This document shows, piece after piece, positions 18,250-27,844 of a DNA stretch of 32,676 bases. Location: positions 1-32,676 of the forward strand of contig NZ_JAKDLJ010000003.1 of assembly GCF_030452865.1 (NCBI RefSeq). Direction: 5' to 3'. The translations under genes were made by a program, and so were the position numbers. A model generated the notes under the pieces. That model was not told the origin of the DNA, made no database searches, and saw nothing but the letters and a program-made list of their open reading frames with translations. The stretch's first letter is position 1. Each line of letters starts with the position of its first letter. Source of the DNA: Pseudorhodobacter sp. Lineage in GTDB: Bacteria; Pseudomonadota; Alphaproteobacteria; Rhodobacterales; Rhodobacteraceae.

Positions 18250-18836
18250 AGCGTGTTGCCATCCTGATTTCCGGGAGTGGTTCGAATATGATGGCGCTGT
18301 GCCGCGATATGGTCGGGGATCACCCTTGTCGGCCAGTGCTTGTCGCCTCCAATGATCCGGATGCGGCAGGATTGCGCCGCGCTGCGGAGTTGGGGATTGC
18401 CACGACGGCGGTGGACCATCGCCCCTACGGTGCCGATCGCGCGGCGTTTGAGTCGGCGCTGTTGGAACCGATTCTTGCGGCAGCCCCGGATATTCTGTGC
18501 CTTGCGGGGTTCATGCGGGTGTTGACGCCGGCGTTTGTCGCACGGTTCGAAGGGCGGATGCTGAACATCCATCCCAGCCTCTTGCCGAAGTATCCGGGTC
18601 TGCGCACCCATGCCCGCGCGCTTGCGGCAGGAGACTTGGAGGCCGGATGTTCGGTGCATGAGGTCACGGCGGTTCTGGACAGCGGCCCGCTCTTGGGCCG
18701 CGCCGTGGTGCCGGTTTTGGTCGGTGATACGCCAGAGGATCTGGCGTCGCGGGTGCTTGCGCAGGAGCATCGGCTTTATCCCGCCGTGCTGCGGCGGTTC
18801 GGAAATGGCGAGCGGGGCTTGCTGAGACTCAATTGA
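18246..18836 (+). CDS. purN: Phosphoribosylglycinamide formyltransferase
   Basis: [61 protein letters not shown] start overlapping the purM stop by 4 nt. Confidence 0.95.
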   Translation: MKRVAILISGSGSNMMALCRDMVGDHPCRPVLVASNDPDAAGLRRAAELGIATTAVDHRPYGADRAAFESALLEPILAAAPDILCLAGFMRVLTPAFVARFEGRMLNIHPSLLPKYPGLRTHARALAAGDLEAGCSVHEVTAVLDSGPLLGRAVVPVLVGDTPEDLASRVLAQEHRLYPAVLRRFGNGERGLLRLN

Positions 18837-18904
18837 GTTTGGCGCATCGCTGATACGGACAAGGAATAACCTATGTTTTCAGGGCTTATCCGGTTTTGAG
18901 CGGT

Positions 18905-19240
18905 TTCAGGTGAACGGGTCTGACTATCGGAGCGGGGGCGGCTTCTTGGCGTTTCTAGGAAACCGCCTGCCAGCCAACGCAACCGCACGATCAAGGAGGC
19001 TGAGGTCCAAAGTCGACCCGAGGGAACGGCGACGGCTGCACGTCCAACGCATCCGCGATGACGACCATCAGCAGCTTCGCAGCCATCTGACCGACTTCCT
19101 CAACGCACACAGTTTCGGACGCAGCCTCGACACCCTCAAACGCAACACGCCCTATGAGTTCATCTGCAAACAATGGCCATACGAGCCGGAAAGGCTCACC
19201 CTGGACGCACTGCATCAGATGTCGGGACCAAACCGTTATT
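18905..19240 (+). pseudogene. IS481-family transposase remnant (frameshifted and internally deleted)
   Basis: Pieces in two frames: NGSDYRS resembles the DNGSxYRS around a DDE Asp; NRTIKEAEV (frame from 18981); DDHQQLRSHLTDFLNAHSFGRSLDTLKRNTPYEFICKQWPYEPERLTLDALHQMSGPN resembles the typical IS481 C-terminus (HLxDFxxAYNFxRRLKTLxGLTPYEYICKxWTxEPxRFxLxPxHQMPGLNT). Confidence 0.75.
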
Positions 19241-20858
19241 CAGCCTTGGCAAGAGCGCGTTCATAGTCCTGTCCGGGGATCGCATCCAGCAGGCTCCGGG
19301 TATAAGCCGTGTCAGGGTCGTGCAAGACTTTCCCTGTTGGCCCCACCTCAACGATCCTCCCCTTCTGCATCACGATAATCCTGTCACAGATACGCGCCGC
19401 GACCCTTAGATCATGGGTAATAAACAACATCGACAAATTCAGCCGTGTTTTGAGATCCGCCAACAGGTCCAGCACCTGAGCCTGAATCGACACATCGAGG
19501 GCGGACACAGCCTCATCTGCAATGATAATCGAAGGATCCAACGCCAGGGCCCGCGCGATGCCGATACGCTGCCGCTGCCCGCCGGAAAATTCATGCGGGA
19601 ACCGACCCATCGCTGACGGATCAAGACCGACCATTTCCAGTAGCGCGCGCGCCTTCACCATTGCATCCGCTATTGGAACGTTGTGCGCAATCAAGCCTTC
19701 GGTCAAGATCCGTGACACACGCGCCCGCGGGTTCAGCGACGAGAACGGGTCTTGAAAGATCATCTGCATTTTGCGCCTCTGGTCGCGCAAATCGGCCCCT
19801 GACATATGCGCGATGTCGGCGCCATCAACCATCACGCGTCCGGTGTCCGGATTGATAAGCCGGACAAGGCAGCGCCCAACCGTGGATTTGCCCGACCCAC
19901 TTTCGCCGACAATACCGATCGTCTCACCCGAGTAGAGTTCAAAGCTGACATCCTGCACGGCCTTGACCACACGGCGCTTGCCGAAAAAGGTGCCGGAACT
20001 GGTCGAAAAGGTCTTGTTCAGCCCCTCGACCGTCAGAACAGTTTTGCGGTCGATCGGTGCGACCTCATCATGGCGGGTGAGGCGAGGAATGGCGTCAATC
20101 AACGCTCGGGTATAGGGGTGCTGCGGCTTCAGCAAAACCTCGTCCGCCGTGCCGGTCTCCACAATTGTTCCGGTCTGCATGACTATCACCCTATCCGCAA
20201 TATCGGCCACGACGCCAAAATCATGCGTGATAAAGATGACGGCCATGCCACGCGAACGGCGCAAATCCTCAATCAGCTCAAGGATTTGGGCCTGTGTGGT
20301 CACATCAAGCGCCGTTGTCGGTTCATCCGCGATCAAGATTTCGGGTTCCAGCGCCAGTGCCATCGCGATCATCACGCGCTGGCGCTGGCCGCCCGACAAC
20401 TGGAACGGATAGGCGCGGATTGCAGACTCCGGGTCGGGGATGCCAACCTCCTTCAGCAGTGTCAGGGCTCGGGCGCGGCGCTCAGAGCCGACCAGTTCGC
20501 CATGGGCCTCAAAGACTTCCGCAATTTGGGCCCCGACCCGCATCAGTGGGTTAAGCGCGCTCAGCGGTTCCTGGAAAATCATTGAAATCCTGCGGCCACG
20601 CAGCGCCATCATCTGCTGTTCCGACAGGCCCAGTATGTCCTGCCCGTCAAAGGTGATGGTGCCGCCAACTGCATTGACGCCTTCCGGCAGCAGCCCCATC
20701 ACGGCATTGGCCGACATGGATTTTCCCGAGCCGCTTTCCCCGACGATGCAAAGGATTTCACCTGCGGCGAGATCAAAATTGATATCCTTGGCGGCATATC
20801 GTCGATCAGCGCCCCCCGGCAGGGCAATGGCAAGATCACGGATGCTCAGCAAGCTCAT
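19236..20858 (-). CDS. Dipeptide/oligopeptide ABC transporter, fused tandem ATP-binding protein (DppD-DppF type)
   Basis: Two ABC cassettes, each with GESGSGKS Walker A, LSGGQRQR/FSGGQRQR signature and ADEPTTALDV/ADEAVSALDV Walker B. Confidence 0.95.
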   Translation of the reverse strand: MSLLSIRDLAIALPGGADRRYAAKDINFDLAAGEILCIVGESGSGKSMSANAVMGLLPEGVNAVGGTITFDGQDILGLSEQQMMALRGRRISMIFQEPLSALNPLMRVGAQIAEVFEAHGELVGSERRARALTLLKEVGIPDPESAIRAYPFQLSGGQRQRVMIAMALALEPEILIADEPTTALDVTTQAQILELIEDLRRSRGMAVIFITHDFGVVADIADRVIVMQTGTIVETGTADEVLLKPQHPYTRALIDAIPRLTRHDEVAPIDRKTVLTVEGLNKTFSTSSGTFFGKRRVVKAVQDVSFELYSGETIGIVGESGSGKSTVGRCLVRLINPDTGRVMVDGADIAHMSGADLRDQRRKMQMIFQDPFSSLNPRARVSRILTEGLIAHNVPIADAMVKARALLEMVGLDPSAMGRFPHEFSGGQRQRIGIARALALDPSIIIADEAVSALDVSIQAQVLDLLADLKTRLNLSMLFITHDLRVAARICDRIIVMQKGRIVEVGPTGKVLHDPDTAYTRSLLDAIPGQDYERALAKAE

Positions 20859-21694
20859 TCGGATTTCCTCGTCAGACGCGGGTTCAGGGCGTCGTTCAGG
20901 CCCTCACCAATCAGGTTCAGCGCAAGCACCGTCAGAAGGATTGCCATCCCCGGCAGGAACGACAGCCACCATGCCGTTCGGATCACTGTGCGTGCCGCGC
21001 CGATCATATAGCCCCAGGACATGATGTTCGGATCACCCAAACCAAGGAACGACAGCGAGCTTTCCAGCAGGATCGCCTGCGCGACCATTAGCGAAGCAAG
21101 GACGATGATCGATGGCAGTGCATTAGGCAGAATATGCCGCAGAATGATCTGCACGTTTCCCAAACCTGACAACGTTGCCGCCTCGACAAATTCGCGCGTG
21201 CGCAAACTCAGCACCTCGCCCCGCACCAATCGGGCCACGGGCGGCCATGACACAACTGCAATAGCAATGATGACATAGGTGAGGCTGGGCTGAAAGATCG
21301 CCAGCAAAACAATGGCCAGCGCGAAACTGGGGATTGTCTGAAAGAATTCGGTAAAGCGCATCAACGCATCATCCGTGCGTCCAACGAAATAGCCGGCAAA
21401 GGCGCCGACCGGCACGCCAATCGCCAGCGCAACGATGGTTGACACAAGCCCGACCAGCAGACTGACATAGGCGCCATGTGCCAACCCCGACAGCACGTCG
21501 CGCCCCAGAGCATCGGTGCCCAAAGGCAGCCCGCCTTGTGTAAACGGCGGCAGAAAGGGGCGCTGCACCATTTTCCAGGGGCTTTGCGGAAAAATGAACG
21601 GCGCGGCAATTGCAGTGGCAATCACGATCGCCAGAATGACCAACCCGATCACGGCACCACGGTTATAGCGGAATCTTTTCCAGAAATCCTTCAT
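20855..21694 (-). CDS. ABC transporter permease (DppC type)
   Basis: PLGTDALGRDVLSGLAHGAYVSLLVGL and BPD permease EAA-loop region VEAATLSGLGNVQIILRHILPNALPSIIV; ATGA overlap with the ATPase gene. Confidence 0.95.
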   Translation of the reverse strand: MKDFWKRFRYNRGAVIGLVILAIVIATAIAAPFIFPQSPWKMVQRPFLPPFTQGGLPLGTDALGRDVLSGLAHGAYVSLLVGLVSTIVALAIGVPVGAFAGYFVGRTDDALMRFTEFFQTIPSFALAIVLLAIFQPSLTYVIIAIAVVSWPPVARLVRGEVLSLRTREFVEAATLSGLGNVQIILRHILPNALPSIIVLASLMVAQAILLESSLSFLGLGDPNIMSWGYMIGAARTVIRTAWWLSFLPGMAILLTVLALNLIGEGLNDALNPRLTRKSE

Positions 21695-22662
21695 GCTGTC
21701 AGCCTTATGCGCGGGTCAACGATGACATAAATGACATCGGTAATAAGATTGAAGAGCAGCACCATCGCGCCGGAAATATAGAAAACACCGAGGATCACCG
21801 CGTAATCACGCTGGTTGATCGCCTCAAACATCAGGCGTCCGATACCGGGCCAGGCAAAGACCGTCTCCGTCAGGATCGCCCCGCCGAATATTTGGCCGGC
21901 CTGAAGGCCCGCCAGCGTGATGACGGGCAATAGCGCATTGCGCAAAATATGCCTGCGCTGGATCACACTGCGTTTGAGCCCCTTGGCACGAGCGGTTTTG
22001 ACAAAATCAAGACGGCTAACTTCCAGCATGGAGGCGCGTGTCATGCGCATGTATATTGCCATGAAAAAGAGGCCCAAAGTCGTGGCAGGCAGCACCAGAT
22101 GCTTTGCCACATCCAAAACATGCTCAATGCCGGTATAGCCTGCACCAATCGTCTCATAGCCAAAGCCGGGCAGCCACCCCAGCCAGACCGAGAACACAAG
22201 CGATGCCATCAACGCCACCCAGAACAGTGGAGTCGCATAAAACAGCAGTGCCAGCATGGAAATGATGGTGTCGCCCCATGATCCCTGCCGCGCCGAGGCG
22301 GCAACGCCCGCAGTGACACCCAACACCAGTGACAACACAAAGGCCACCCCTGTCAGCAGCAAGGTTGCTGGCAGGCGGCTGGCGATCAGTTCAGACACCG
22401 GCATCTGCTGGCGATAGGAAAAACCCAGATCCAGTTGAACGGCGCCTTTGAGGTAAGTCCAGAGCTGGATGTATAATGGCTGATCGAGGCCAAATCGCTC
22501 CCTCAGATCGGCGAGAAACTTCGCATCTGCCGCGCCGGCCTCCCCCGCCATGACGGCGGCGGGATCGCCGGGAGCTGCGTGGATCAGAAGGAAATTGAAG
22601 ACGAGGATGGCCAGCAGGATAAAACCAGCCTTAACAAGCCTGCCCAGAATGAAAGGTATCAC
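21691..22662 (-). CDS. ABC transporter permease (DppB type)
   Basis: MIPFILGRLVKAGFILLAILVFNFLLIHAAPGDPAAVM, FVKTARAKGLKRSVIQRRHILRNALLPVITLAGLQAGQIFGGAILTETVFAWPGIGRL. Confidence 0.95.
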   Translation of the reverse strand: MIPFILGRLVKAGFILLAILVFNFLLIHAAPGDPAAVMAGEAGAADAKFLADLRERFGLDQPLYIQLWTYLKGAVQLDLGFSYRQQMPVSELIASRLPATLLLTGVAFVLSLVLGVTAGVAASARQGSWGDTIISMLALLFYATPLFWVALMASLVFSVWLGWLPGFGYETIGAGYTGIEHVLDVAKHLVLPATTLGLFFMAIYMRMTRASMLEVSRLDFVKTARAKGLKRSVIQRRHILRNALLPVITLAGLQAGQIFGGAILTETVFAWPGIGRLMFEAINQRDYAVILGVFYISGAMVLLFNLITDVIYVIVDPRIRLTA

Positions 22663-22734
22663 GCGGTCTGCCCCGTCTTTGCTGTGGGTTTAATCCGGGC
22701 CACCGTGGCAGCCCGGATCATCCGTATGTGGTGT

Positions 22735-24300
22735 TTACTTTTTGTCGATCCACACATCGCGGAAGCCGTCATTGACGCCAAGGGCGGTATTGACCGGGTT
22801 CTTGATGTTGCAGCGATAGATCGTTGGGAGGCCCAGTTCCAGCAGCCACAGATTGGGCACGTCAGCGACAATCTGATCTTGAATTGTCTTGTAGGCAGCT
22901 CTCCGATCTTCTGGTTTCGCCATTTCCGCCGCTTCGTTGAACATCTTGTCCGTCTCGGGGTTTTGGTAGTTGGAGACGTTGTTCCAAGGCGAACCCGGCG
23001 CAGCGTTGTTGCCCATATATGTCCGCGATACACCCAAAGCTGGATCGCCGTATTGGTAGAGATAAGTGAACGCGAGGTCGAAATCACGGTCACTTACCTT
23101 CTGGTTCCAGCCAGCAACATCAGACGGCACAATCTCAACCTTCATGCCAATCTCGGTCAGGTTTTGCTTGACTGCTTCGGCCCAGCGTTGCCAGGTCTCA
23201 CCATATGGCAAGCCAAGAAGACGGATCGTCTCGCCGTTATAGCTTGAGTCCGCCAGCAGTGCTTTGGCCTTTACAGGATCGTAAGAAATGTCCGGTGTGT
23301 CGCCGGCATAGAAGCGGGTCGATGATGACAGTGGCCCGGTCGCAACCTTGCCCAAACCGTTCCACAGCGCATCTTTGGCGAATTCGCGGTCCAGCGCGTG
23401 CATCATTGCCTGACGCACTTTCAGATCATCCAACGGCTTGTTGTTCATGTTGATCCAGATCCAGGACAATGGCCCAAAGAATTCCCAGCCCTTGTCGGTG
23501 ATACAGGTGTTTTCCATGTCACGGATGCGCGGCACGTCGAAATTCTCGACCGCGCCACCCGGCAACACGTCAACCTTGCCCGTCTCATACGCAACCGCGC
23601 GCGAGGCGGCGTCGGGAATGACATGGTAATAAACATCGTCGACATAGGGCTTGCCTTCAATGTAATAGTTTTCGTTCTTGACCAGATGAATGTAGCTTCC
23701 CTTCACCCATTCATCGAACTTGAACGGGCCAGTGCCGATCGGCGTATTGTTCGCCGGGTTGGTGGCGAAATCAGTCCCTTCGTAGATGTGCTTGGGAACC
23801 ATTGGCGCCGTACCCGGCTCAAAAATACCAATGAATGGGCCGAATGGCTGCTTCAGGTGGAACACCACAGTAAGCGGATCCGGAGTGTCGATGCTTTCGA
23901 CATGTTCCATATAGGTGCGCGTGCGTGAATGGGACTCACGCAGAAATACGTCCATCGAGAACTTCACATCGTCAGAGGTGAACGGCTTGCCATCATGAAA
24001 TGTGACACCGTCCCGCAGTTTGAATGTGTAGGTTTTGCCGTCTTCAGAGATTTCCCACGATTCCGCTAATTGCGGGTGGGGCGTAAGATCAAAATCGTAA
24101 CGCAGCAAACTTTCATAAATTTCGCCAGCGACCATCTGGGTCGGCCCGTTCTGGATCAGGCCAATCATCAACCCCGGTGGTTCCGGCTGGATAACGACGT
24201 TGAGCGTGCCACCCGCCTGCGGCTCACCGTCTTGCGCCGCGAGCGGCCCCGCCAGTGCGATTGCCATGACAGCAACCGCAATTCTAAATGGTTTCATCAT
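22735..24300 (-). CDS. ABC transporter substrate-binding protein, family 5 (DppA/OppA type)
   Basis: N-terminal signal peptide (FRIAVAVMAIALAGPLAAQ), LAESWEISEDGKTYTFKLRDGVTFHDGKPFTSDDVKFS motif. Confidence 0.95.
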   Translation of the reverse strand: MMKPFRIAVAVMAIALAGPLAAQDGEPQAGGTLNVVIQPEPPGLMIGLIQNGPTQMVAGEIYESLLRYDFDLTPHPQLAESWEISEDGKTYTFKLRDGVTFHDGKPFTSDDVKFSMDVFLRESHSRTRTYMEHVESIDTPDPLTVVFHLKQPFGPFIGIFEPGTAPMVPKHIYEGTDFATNPANNTPIGTGPFKFDEWVKGSYIHLVKNENYYIEGKPYVDDVYYHVIPDAASRAVAYETGKVDVLPGGAVENFDVPRIRDMENTCITDKGWEFFGPLSWIWINMNNKPLDDLKVRQAMMHALDREFAKDALWNGLGKVATGPLSSSTRFYAGDTPDISYDPVKAKALLADSSYNGETIRLLGLPYGETWQRWAEAVKQNLTEIGMKVEIVPSDVAGWNQKVSDRDFDLAFTYLYQYGDPALGVSRTYMGNNAAPGSPWNNVSNYQNPETDKMFNEAAEMAKPEDRRAAYKTIQDQIVADVPNLWLLELGLPTIYRCNIKNPVNTALGVNDGFRDVWIDKK

Positions 24301-24334
24301 TTTGCATTCCCCGTTGTTGCGTCTATTCAGACTG

Positions 24335-24353
24335 ATTGTTTGAGTTGAACAAT
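24335..24353. promoter_or_regulatory. Inverted repeat ATTGTT-N7-AACAAT upstream of the substrate-binding protein gene
   Basis: Arms at 24335-24340 and 24348-24353, in the GntR-to-SBP intergenic gap. Confidence 0.3.
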
Positions 24354-24413
24354 GACTGATCGACCATCAGGAGTCACCCTATTTATTAAAAGAATTGGTG
24401 CGCCCGAGCGTCG

Positions 24414-25073
24414 TCAGATCTTTGCAAGCGCCTTGAGATAGTCGGTTATTCCCTCCCTTGCCCCTTCAATATCTGCTTGCATTGCTGCGCGGGCAGCCTC
24501 TGGATCCCGGCTCCGGCAGGCCGTCACGATGGCATGATGGTGCTGCACCATATCTTCTTGTGCGGTCCCGTAATATCCCGCGATCAATGGTCCCATCCGG
24601 AGCCAAAGGCGGCTCAGAACGTCCCGGAGGATTGGCATGTTTGCGATCTCGGCAAGCGCAAAGTGGAATTTCTGGTTCATCTCGGCCGCGAGTGGCCAGC
24701 GTTCAGTGGCAATCGCCTCTTCGTTGCGGGCAATAATGCGCTTAAGCCGCGTCACATCCTTGCCCTGCGCAGACCCGGCCGCCGTTGCCGCCGCAAGACC
24801 TTCAAGCTCAACACGGACGCTTGCGATCTCCAGATACTGCTGCTTGGTCAGCACGGGCACACGGACATCGCGCACCGAACGCTGCTCAAGGGCATTGTCT
24901 TGCAGCAGGCGCTGCACCGCATCCCGCACGGGGGTAGAACTGGTCCCAAGCACATTTGCCAAACCCCGAATCGTGATCTTTTGATTTGGGCGCAATCTGC
25001 CGGACACCAGATCATCGCAGACCCGGCCATAAATTATGTGGCCAAGCGGGTCTTTGCTGATTTCTTCCATCAC
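24414..25073 (-). CDS. GntR family transcriptional regulator (FCD domain)
   Basis: N-terminal wHTH (IIYGRVCDDLVSGRLRPNQKITIRGLANVLGTSSTPVRDAVQRLLQDNALEQ), C-terminal FCD-type helical domain. Confidence 0.93.
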   Translation of the reverse strand: MMEEISKDPLGHIIYGRVCDDLVSGRLRPNQKITIRGLANVLGTSSTPVRDAVQRLLQDNALEQRSVRDVRVPVLTKQQYLEIASVRVELEGLAAATAAGSAQGKDVTRLKRIIARNEEAIATERWPLAAEMNQKFHFALAEIANMPILRDVLSRLWLRMGPLIAGYYGTAQEDMVQHHHAIVTACRSRDPEAARAAMQADIEGAREGITDYLKALAKI

Positions 25074-25111
25074 CGCCCCCCCACAGTCAGGTCACGTCCA
25101 CCATACATATG

Positions 25112-25183
25112 ATGATGCATCATGCATCATAATATTGAACTGACAAACGGAAACTGCAATAGTGACGACAGACGCATCATGCA
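25112..25183. promoter_or_regulatory. Candidate operator for the GntR regulator: palindrome ATGATGCATCAT and repeated GCATCATGCA
   Basis: Perfect 12 bp palindrome at 25112-25123; 10-mer GCATCATGCA at 25117-25126 and again at 25174-25183, all between divergent GntR and deacetylase genes. Confidence 0.5.
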
Positions 25184-25226
25184 CCGCAACCCGATGCGAT
25201 CAACATGCACTTTAGAAAGGCCTGGC

Positions 25227-26255
25227 ATGAAAGTCTTTTTTGATGCGCGTCAATTGGGGCACGCGCCCGCGGTCTATTTCCGCCGAGGGGCGGCGATGCC
25301 GCATCAAGAGCAACCGCAACGCGCGGTGATCTTGCGTGATATGCTCAAAAGCGAAGGGTTCGAGATCAGGCCGCCGCGTGATCACGGGTTGGCACCGATC
25401 AAGGCCGTGCATAATTCCGCATATGTCGACTTCCTGCCCGACGCCCATGCCCGTTTCGTCAAAAGCGCAGGCTCCGAGGCGCTGGCTATCCCCACCATGC
25501 ACCCCGGTGTCCGCCGCGGCAAGGAACCGCGCGACATTCATGGCCAGCTTGGCTGGTGGATGACGGACACTTCGACACCGTTGACACCAGGCAGTTGGGA
25601 TGCGGCCTATTGGTCAGCGCAGACTGCCGTTGAGGCCGCCGAGGGCGTGATGTCCGGTGCGCGCGCAGCCTATGCGCTGTGCCGTCCACCGGGGCATCAT
25701 GCGATGCGTGACTGCGCCAACGGGTTTTGCTTTTTCAACAACGCCTGCATTGCCGCGCACCATATGACATCGACATTCAAAAAGGTCGCACTGATTGATA
25801 TCGACGTTCATACGGGCAACGGATCGCTTGATATTCTTTATGAGCGGGGCGACATCTTTTTCTGCTCGCTCCACCCTGATCCGGCGACCTACCCGACCTT
25901 TTACCTTGGTCATGCGGATGAAACGGGCAGCGGCGAAGGTGCAGGCAAATCGCTCAATATCTTGCTTGAGCAAGGCGCAAGCCAGGATGCCGTGTTGTCC
26001 GCCCTCGACAAAGGCATCGCAGCGATCCGGGATTTCGGTGCCGAGGCGTTGGTGGTTTCACTGGGCTTTGATATGGCGGCGGACGATCCCCTGGCCGCCG
26101 TCGCGGTCTATCCGGACGGTTTCGCCGAAATGGCGCGCCGCCTTGCCGCACTGACCCTTCCCACCGTACTGGTGCAGGAAGGTGGCTACCTCGGCCCGTC
26201 ACTGGCTGACAATGCGCGCTCCTTTCTGACGACGTTTCGCGAGGCAACCCAATGA
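25227..26255 (+). CDS. Histone deacetylase superfamily protein (acetylpolyamine amidohydrolase-like)
   Basis: MKVFFDARQLGHAPAVYFRRG start; CRPPGHHAMRDCANGFCFFNNACIAA, IDIDVHTGNGSLDIL, ALVVSLGFDMAADDPLA active-site/Zn motifs. Confidence 0.92.
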   Translation: MKVFFDARQLGHAPAVYFRRGAAMPHQEQPQRAVILRDMLKSEGFEIRPPRDHGLAPIKAVHNSAYVDFLPDAHARFVKSAGSEALAIPTMHPGVRRGKEPRDIHGQLGWWMTDTSTPLTPGSWDAAYWSAQTAVEAAEGVMSGARAAYALCRPPGHHAMRDCANGFCFFNNACIAAHHMTSTFKKVALIDIDVHTGNGSLDILYERGDIFFCSLHPDPATYPTFYLGHADETGSGEGAGKSLNILLEQGASQDAVLSALDKGIAAIRDFGAEALVVSLGFDMAADDPLAAVAVYPDGFAEMARRLAALTLPTVLVQEGGYLGPSLADNARSFLTTFREATQ

Positions 26256-27814
26256 CCACCCATCCCAAAGAAATGAACGGTGCCGAAAGCGTCGTGCGCA
26301 GCCTGCATGCCGCTGGTGTTGACGTGTGCTTTGCCAATCCGGGCACCTCAGAGATGCAGTTCGTCGATGCGCTTGACCGCACCAAGTTGATGCATTGTGT
26401 CCTTGGCCTTTTCGAAGGCGTTGTCACCGGGGCCGCCGATGGCTATGCGCGCATGAGCGGCAAGCCTGCGGTGACATTGCTGCATCTTGCGCCCGGATTT
26501 GCCAATGCGGCGGCAAACCTGCACAACGCGCGCAAGGCACGGGTGCCAATGGTCAACCTGGTGGGCGATCATGCGTTGCGCCACCAGAAATATGACGCGC
26601 CCCTTTCGGCGGATATCAAAGGGGCCTGTGCGCCCTTCTCCGATTGGGTTCGCTCGGGCCGTGACGCGGGCAGCTTTGCGTCCGACGCGATGGAGGCGCT
26701 GCGCATCGCAAAAGGTGCCCCCGGTCGCGTGGCCACGCTGATCGCACCCGCCGATATCGGCTGGGATGAGGGCGGCAAGATGGCTGCCGAGATTGCGCCA
26801 GACGGCCCCGTCCCGCTGGACGGAACCGCCCTGAACGCCGCAGTGCGCGCTTTGGAAAGTGGCGAAAAAACCGTCATCATCGTCGGAAACTCGGTGCTGG
26901 AGGATGTCGCGGCGCTGGCGCTCTTGCAGGGCATTGCGGATAAAACCGGCGCGCAGTTCGTTGCACCAACTTCAAACCGGCGGATGGAGCGCGGTCAGGG
27001 GCGTGTGCCAGTTTCAAAAATCCCTTACGCGATCAATGACGCGCTGGCCCGCCTTGCGGCTTACCGCCATGCAATTTTGGTTGAATCCGTGCCGCCCGTT
27101 GGCTTTTTCGCCTATCCCGGCAAGCCCAGTCTTTTGCTGCCGGAGGCCTGTCAGATCGTGACTCTCGCCGGGGTTGATGGCGATGGTCCGATGGCGCTGG
27201 CAACCCTTGCGGACCGTATCGGAGCAAAGCCGGCAAAGGCGCGCACAACCGCCATGCCTGCCAGACCCAGCGCCGGCGCAATCACCTTGGGCAGCTTGGC
27301 CGCAGCACTTGCAAATGCCCTGCCCGATGATGCCATTGTCATCGACGAGGCAGTCACTGCAGGCGGTGCCCTCTTTCCGGCGGGGGATGCGGCCAAGCCA
27401 AACTCTTGGCTGGCGCTGACCGGTGGGTCCATTGGCATTGGCATCCCCCTGTCGGCAGGGGCCGCCATCGCCCGGCCAGACCGACCGGTGATCACGTTAC
27501 AGGCCGACGGTTCGGCAATGTATACAATCCAAGGCCTTTGGACCCAGGCCCGCGAAGGGTCGAACGTGACGACAATCATCCTTGCCAACCGCGCCTATGA
27601 AATCCTGAAAGGTGAGTTGCACAATGTTGGCGCGCAGCCGGGTGAAGACGCGCTGAACATGCTGAACCTCGACCGGCCCGAACTGGATTTTGTTGCTTTG
27701 GCACGCGGCATGGGGGTGCCCGGGCGCCGGGTCGAGGATGTGAAGGAACTCATGCATGCCATCGAAGATGCCGCGGCGGAGCCCGGACCGTTCCTGATCG
27801 AAGCCATGATCTGA
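26252..27814 (+). CDS. ThDP-dependent enzyme annotated-type 'acetolactate synthase large subunit' (benzoylformate-decarboxylase-like superfamily)
   Basis: ANPGTSEMQFVDAL, catalytic Glu in LFEGVVTGAADGYARMSGKPA, C-terminal ThDP-binding ITLQADGSAMYTIQGLWTQAREGSNVTTIILANRAY; ATGA overlap with the deacetylase gene. Confidence 0.88.
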   Translation: MTTHPKEMNGAESVVRSLHAAGVDVCFANPGTSEMQFVDALDRTKLMHCVLGLFEGVVTGAADGYARMSGKPAVTLLHLAPGFANAAANLHNARKARVPMVNLVGDHALRHQKYDAPLSADIKGACAPFSDWVRSGRDAGSFASDAMEALRIAKGAPGRVATLIAPADIGWDEGGKMAAEIAPDGPVPLDGTALNAAVRALESGEKTVIIVGNSVLEDVAALALLQGIADKTGAQFVAPTSNRRMERGQGRVPVSKIPYAINDALARLAAYRHAILVESVPPVGFFAYPGKPSLLLPEACQIVTLAGVDGDGPMALATLADRIGAKPAKARTTAMPARPSAGAITLGSLAAALANALPDDAIVIDEAVTAGGALFPAGDAAKPNSWLALTGGSIGIGIPLSAGAAIARPDRPVITLQADGSAMYTIQGLWTQAREGSNVTTIILANRAYEILKGELHNVGAQPGEDALNMLNLDRPELDFVALARGMGVPGRRVEDVKELMHAIEDAAAEPGPFLIEAMI

Positions 27815-27844
27815 TTTGGCAGCTGTAATACGAAGGGCCATACA

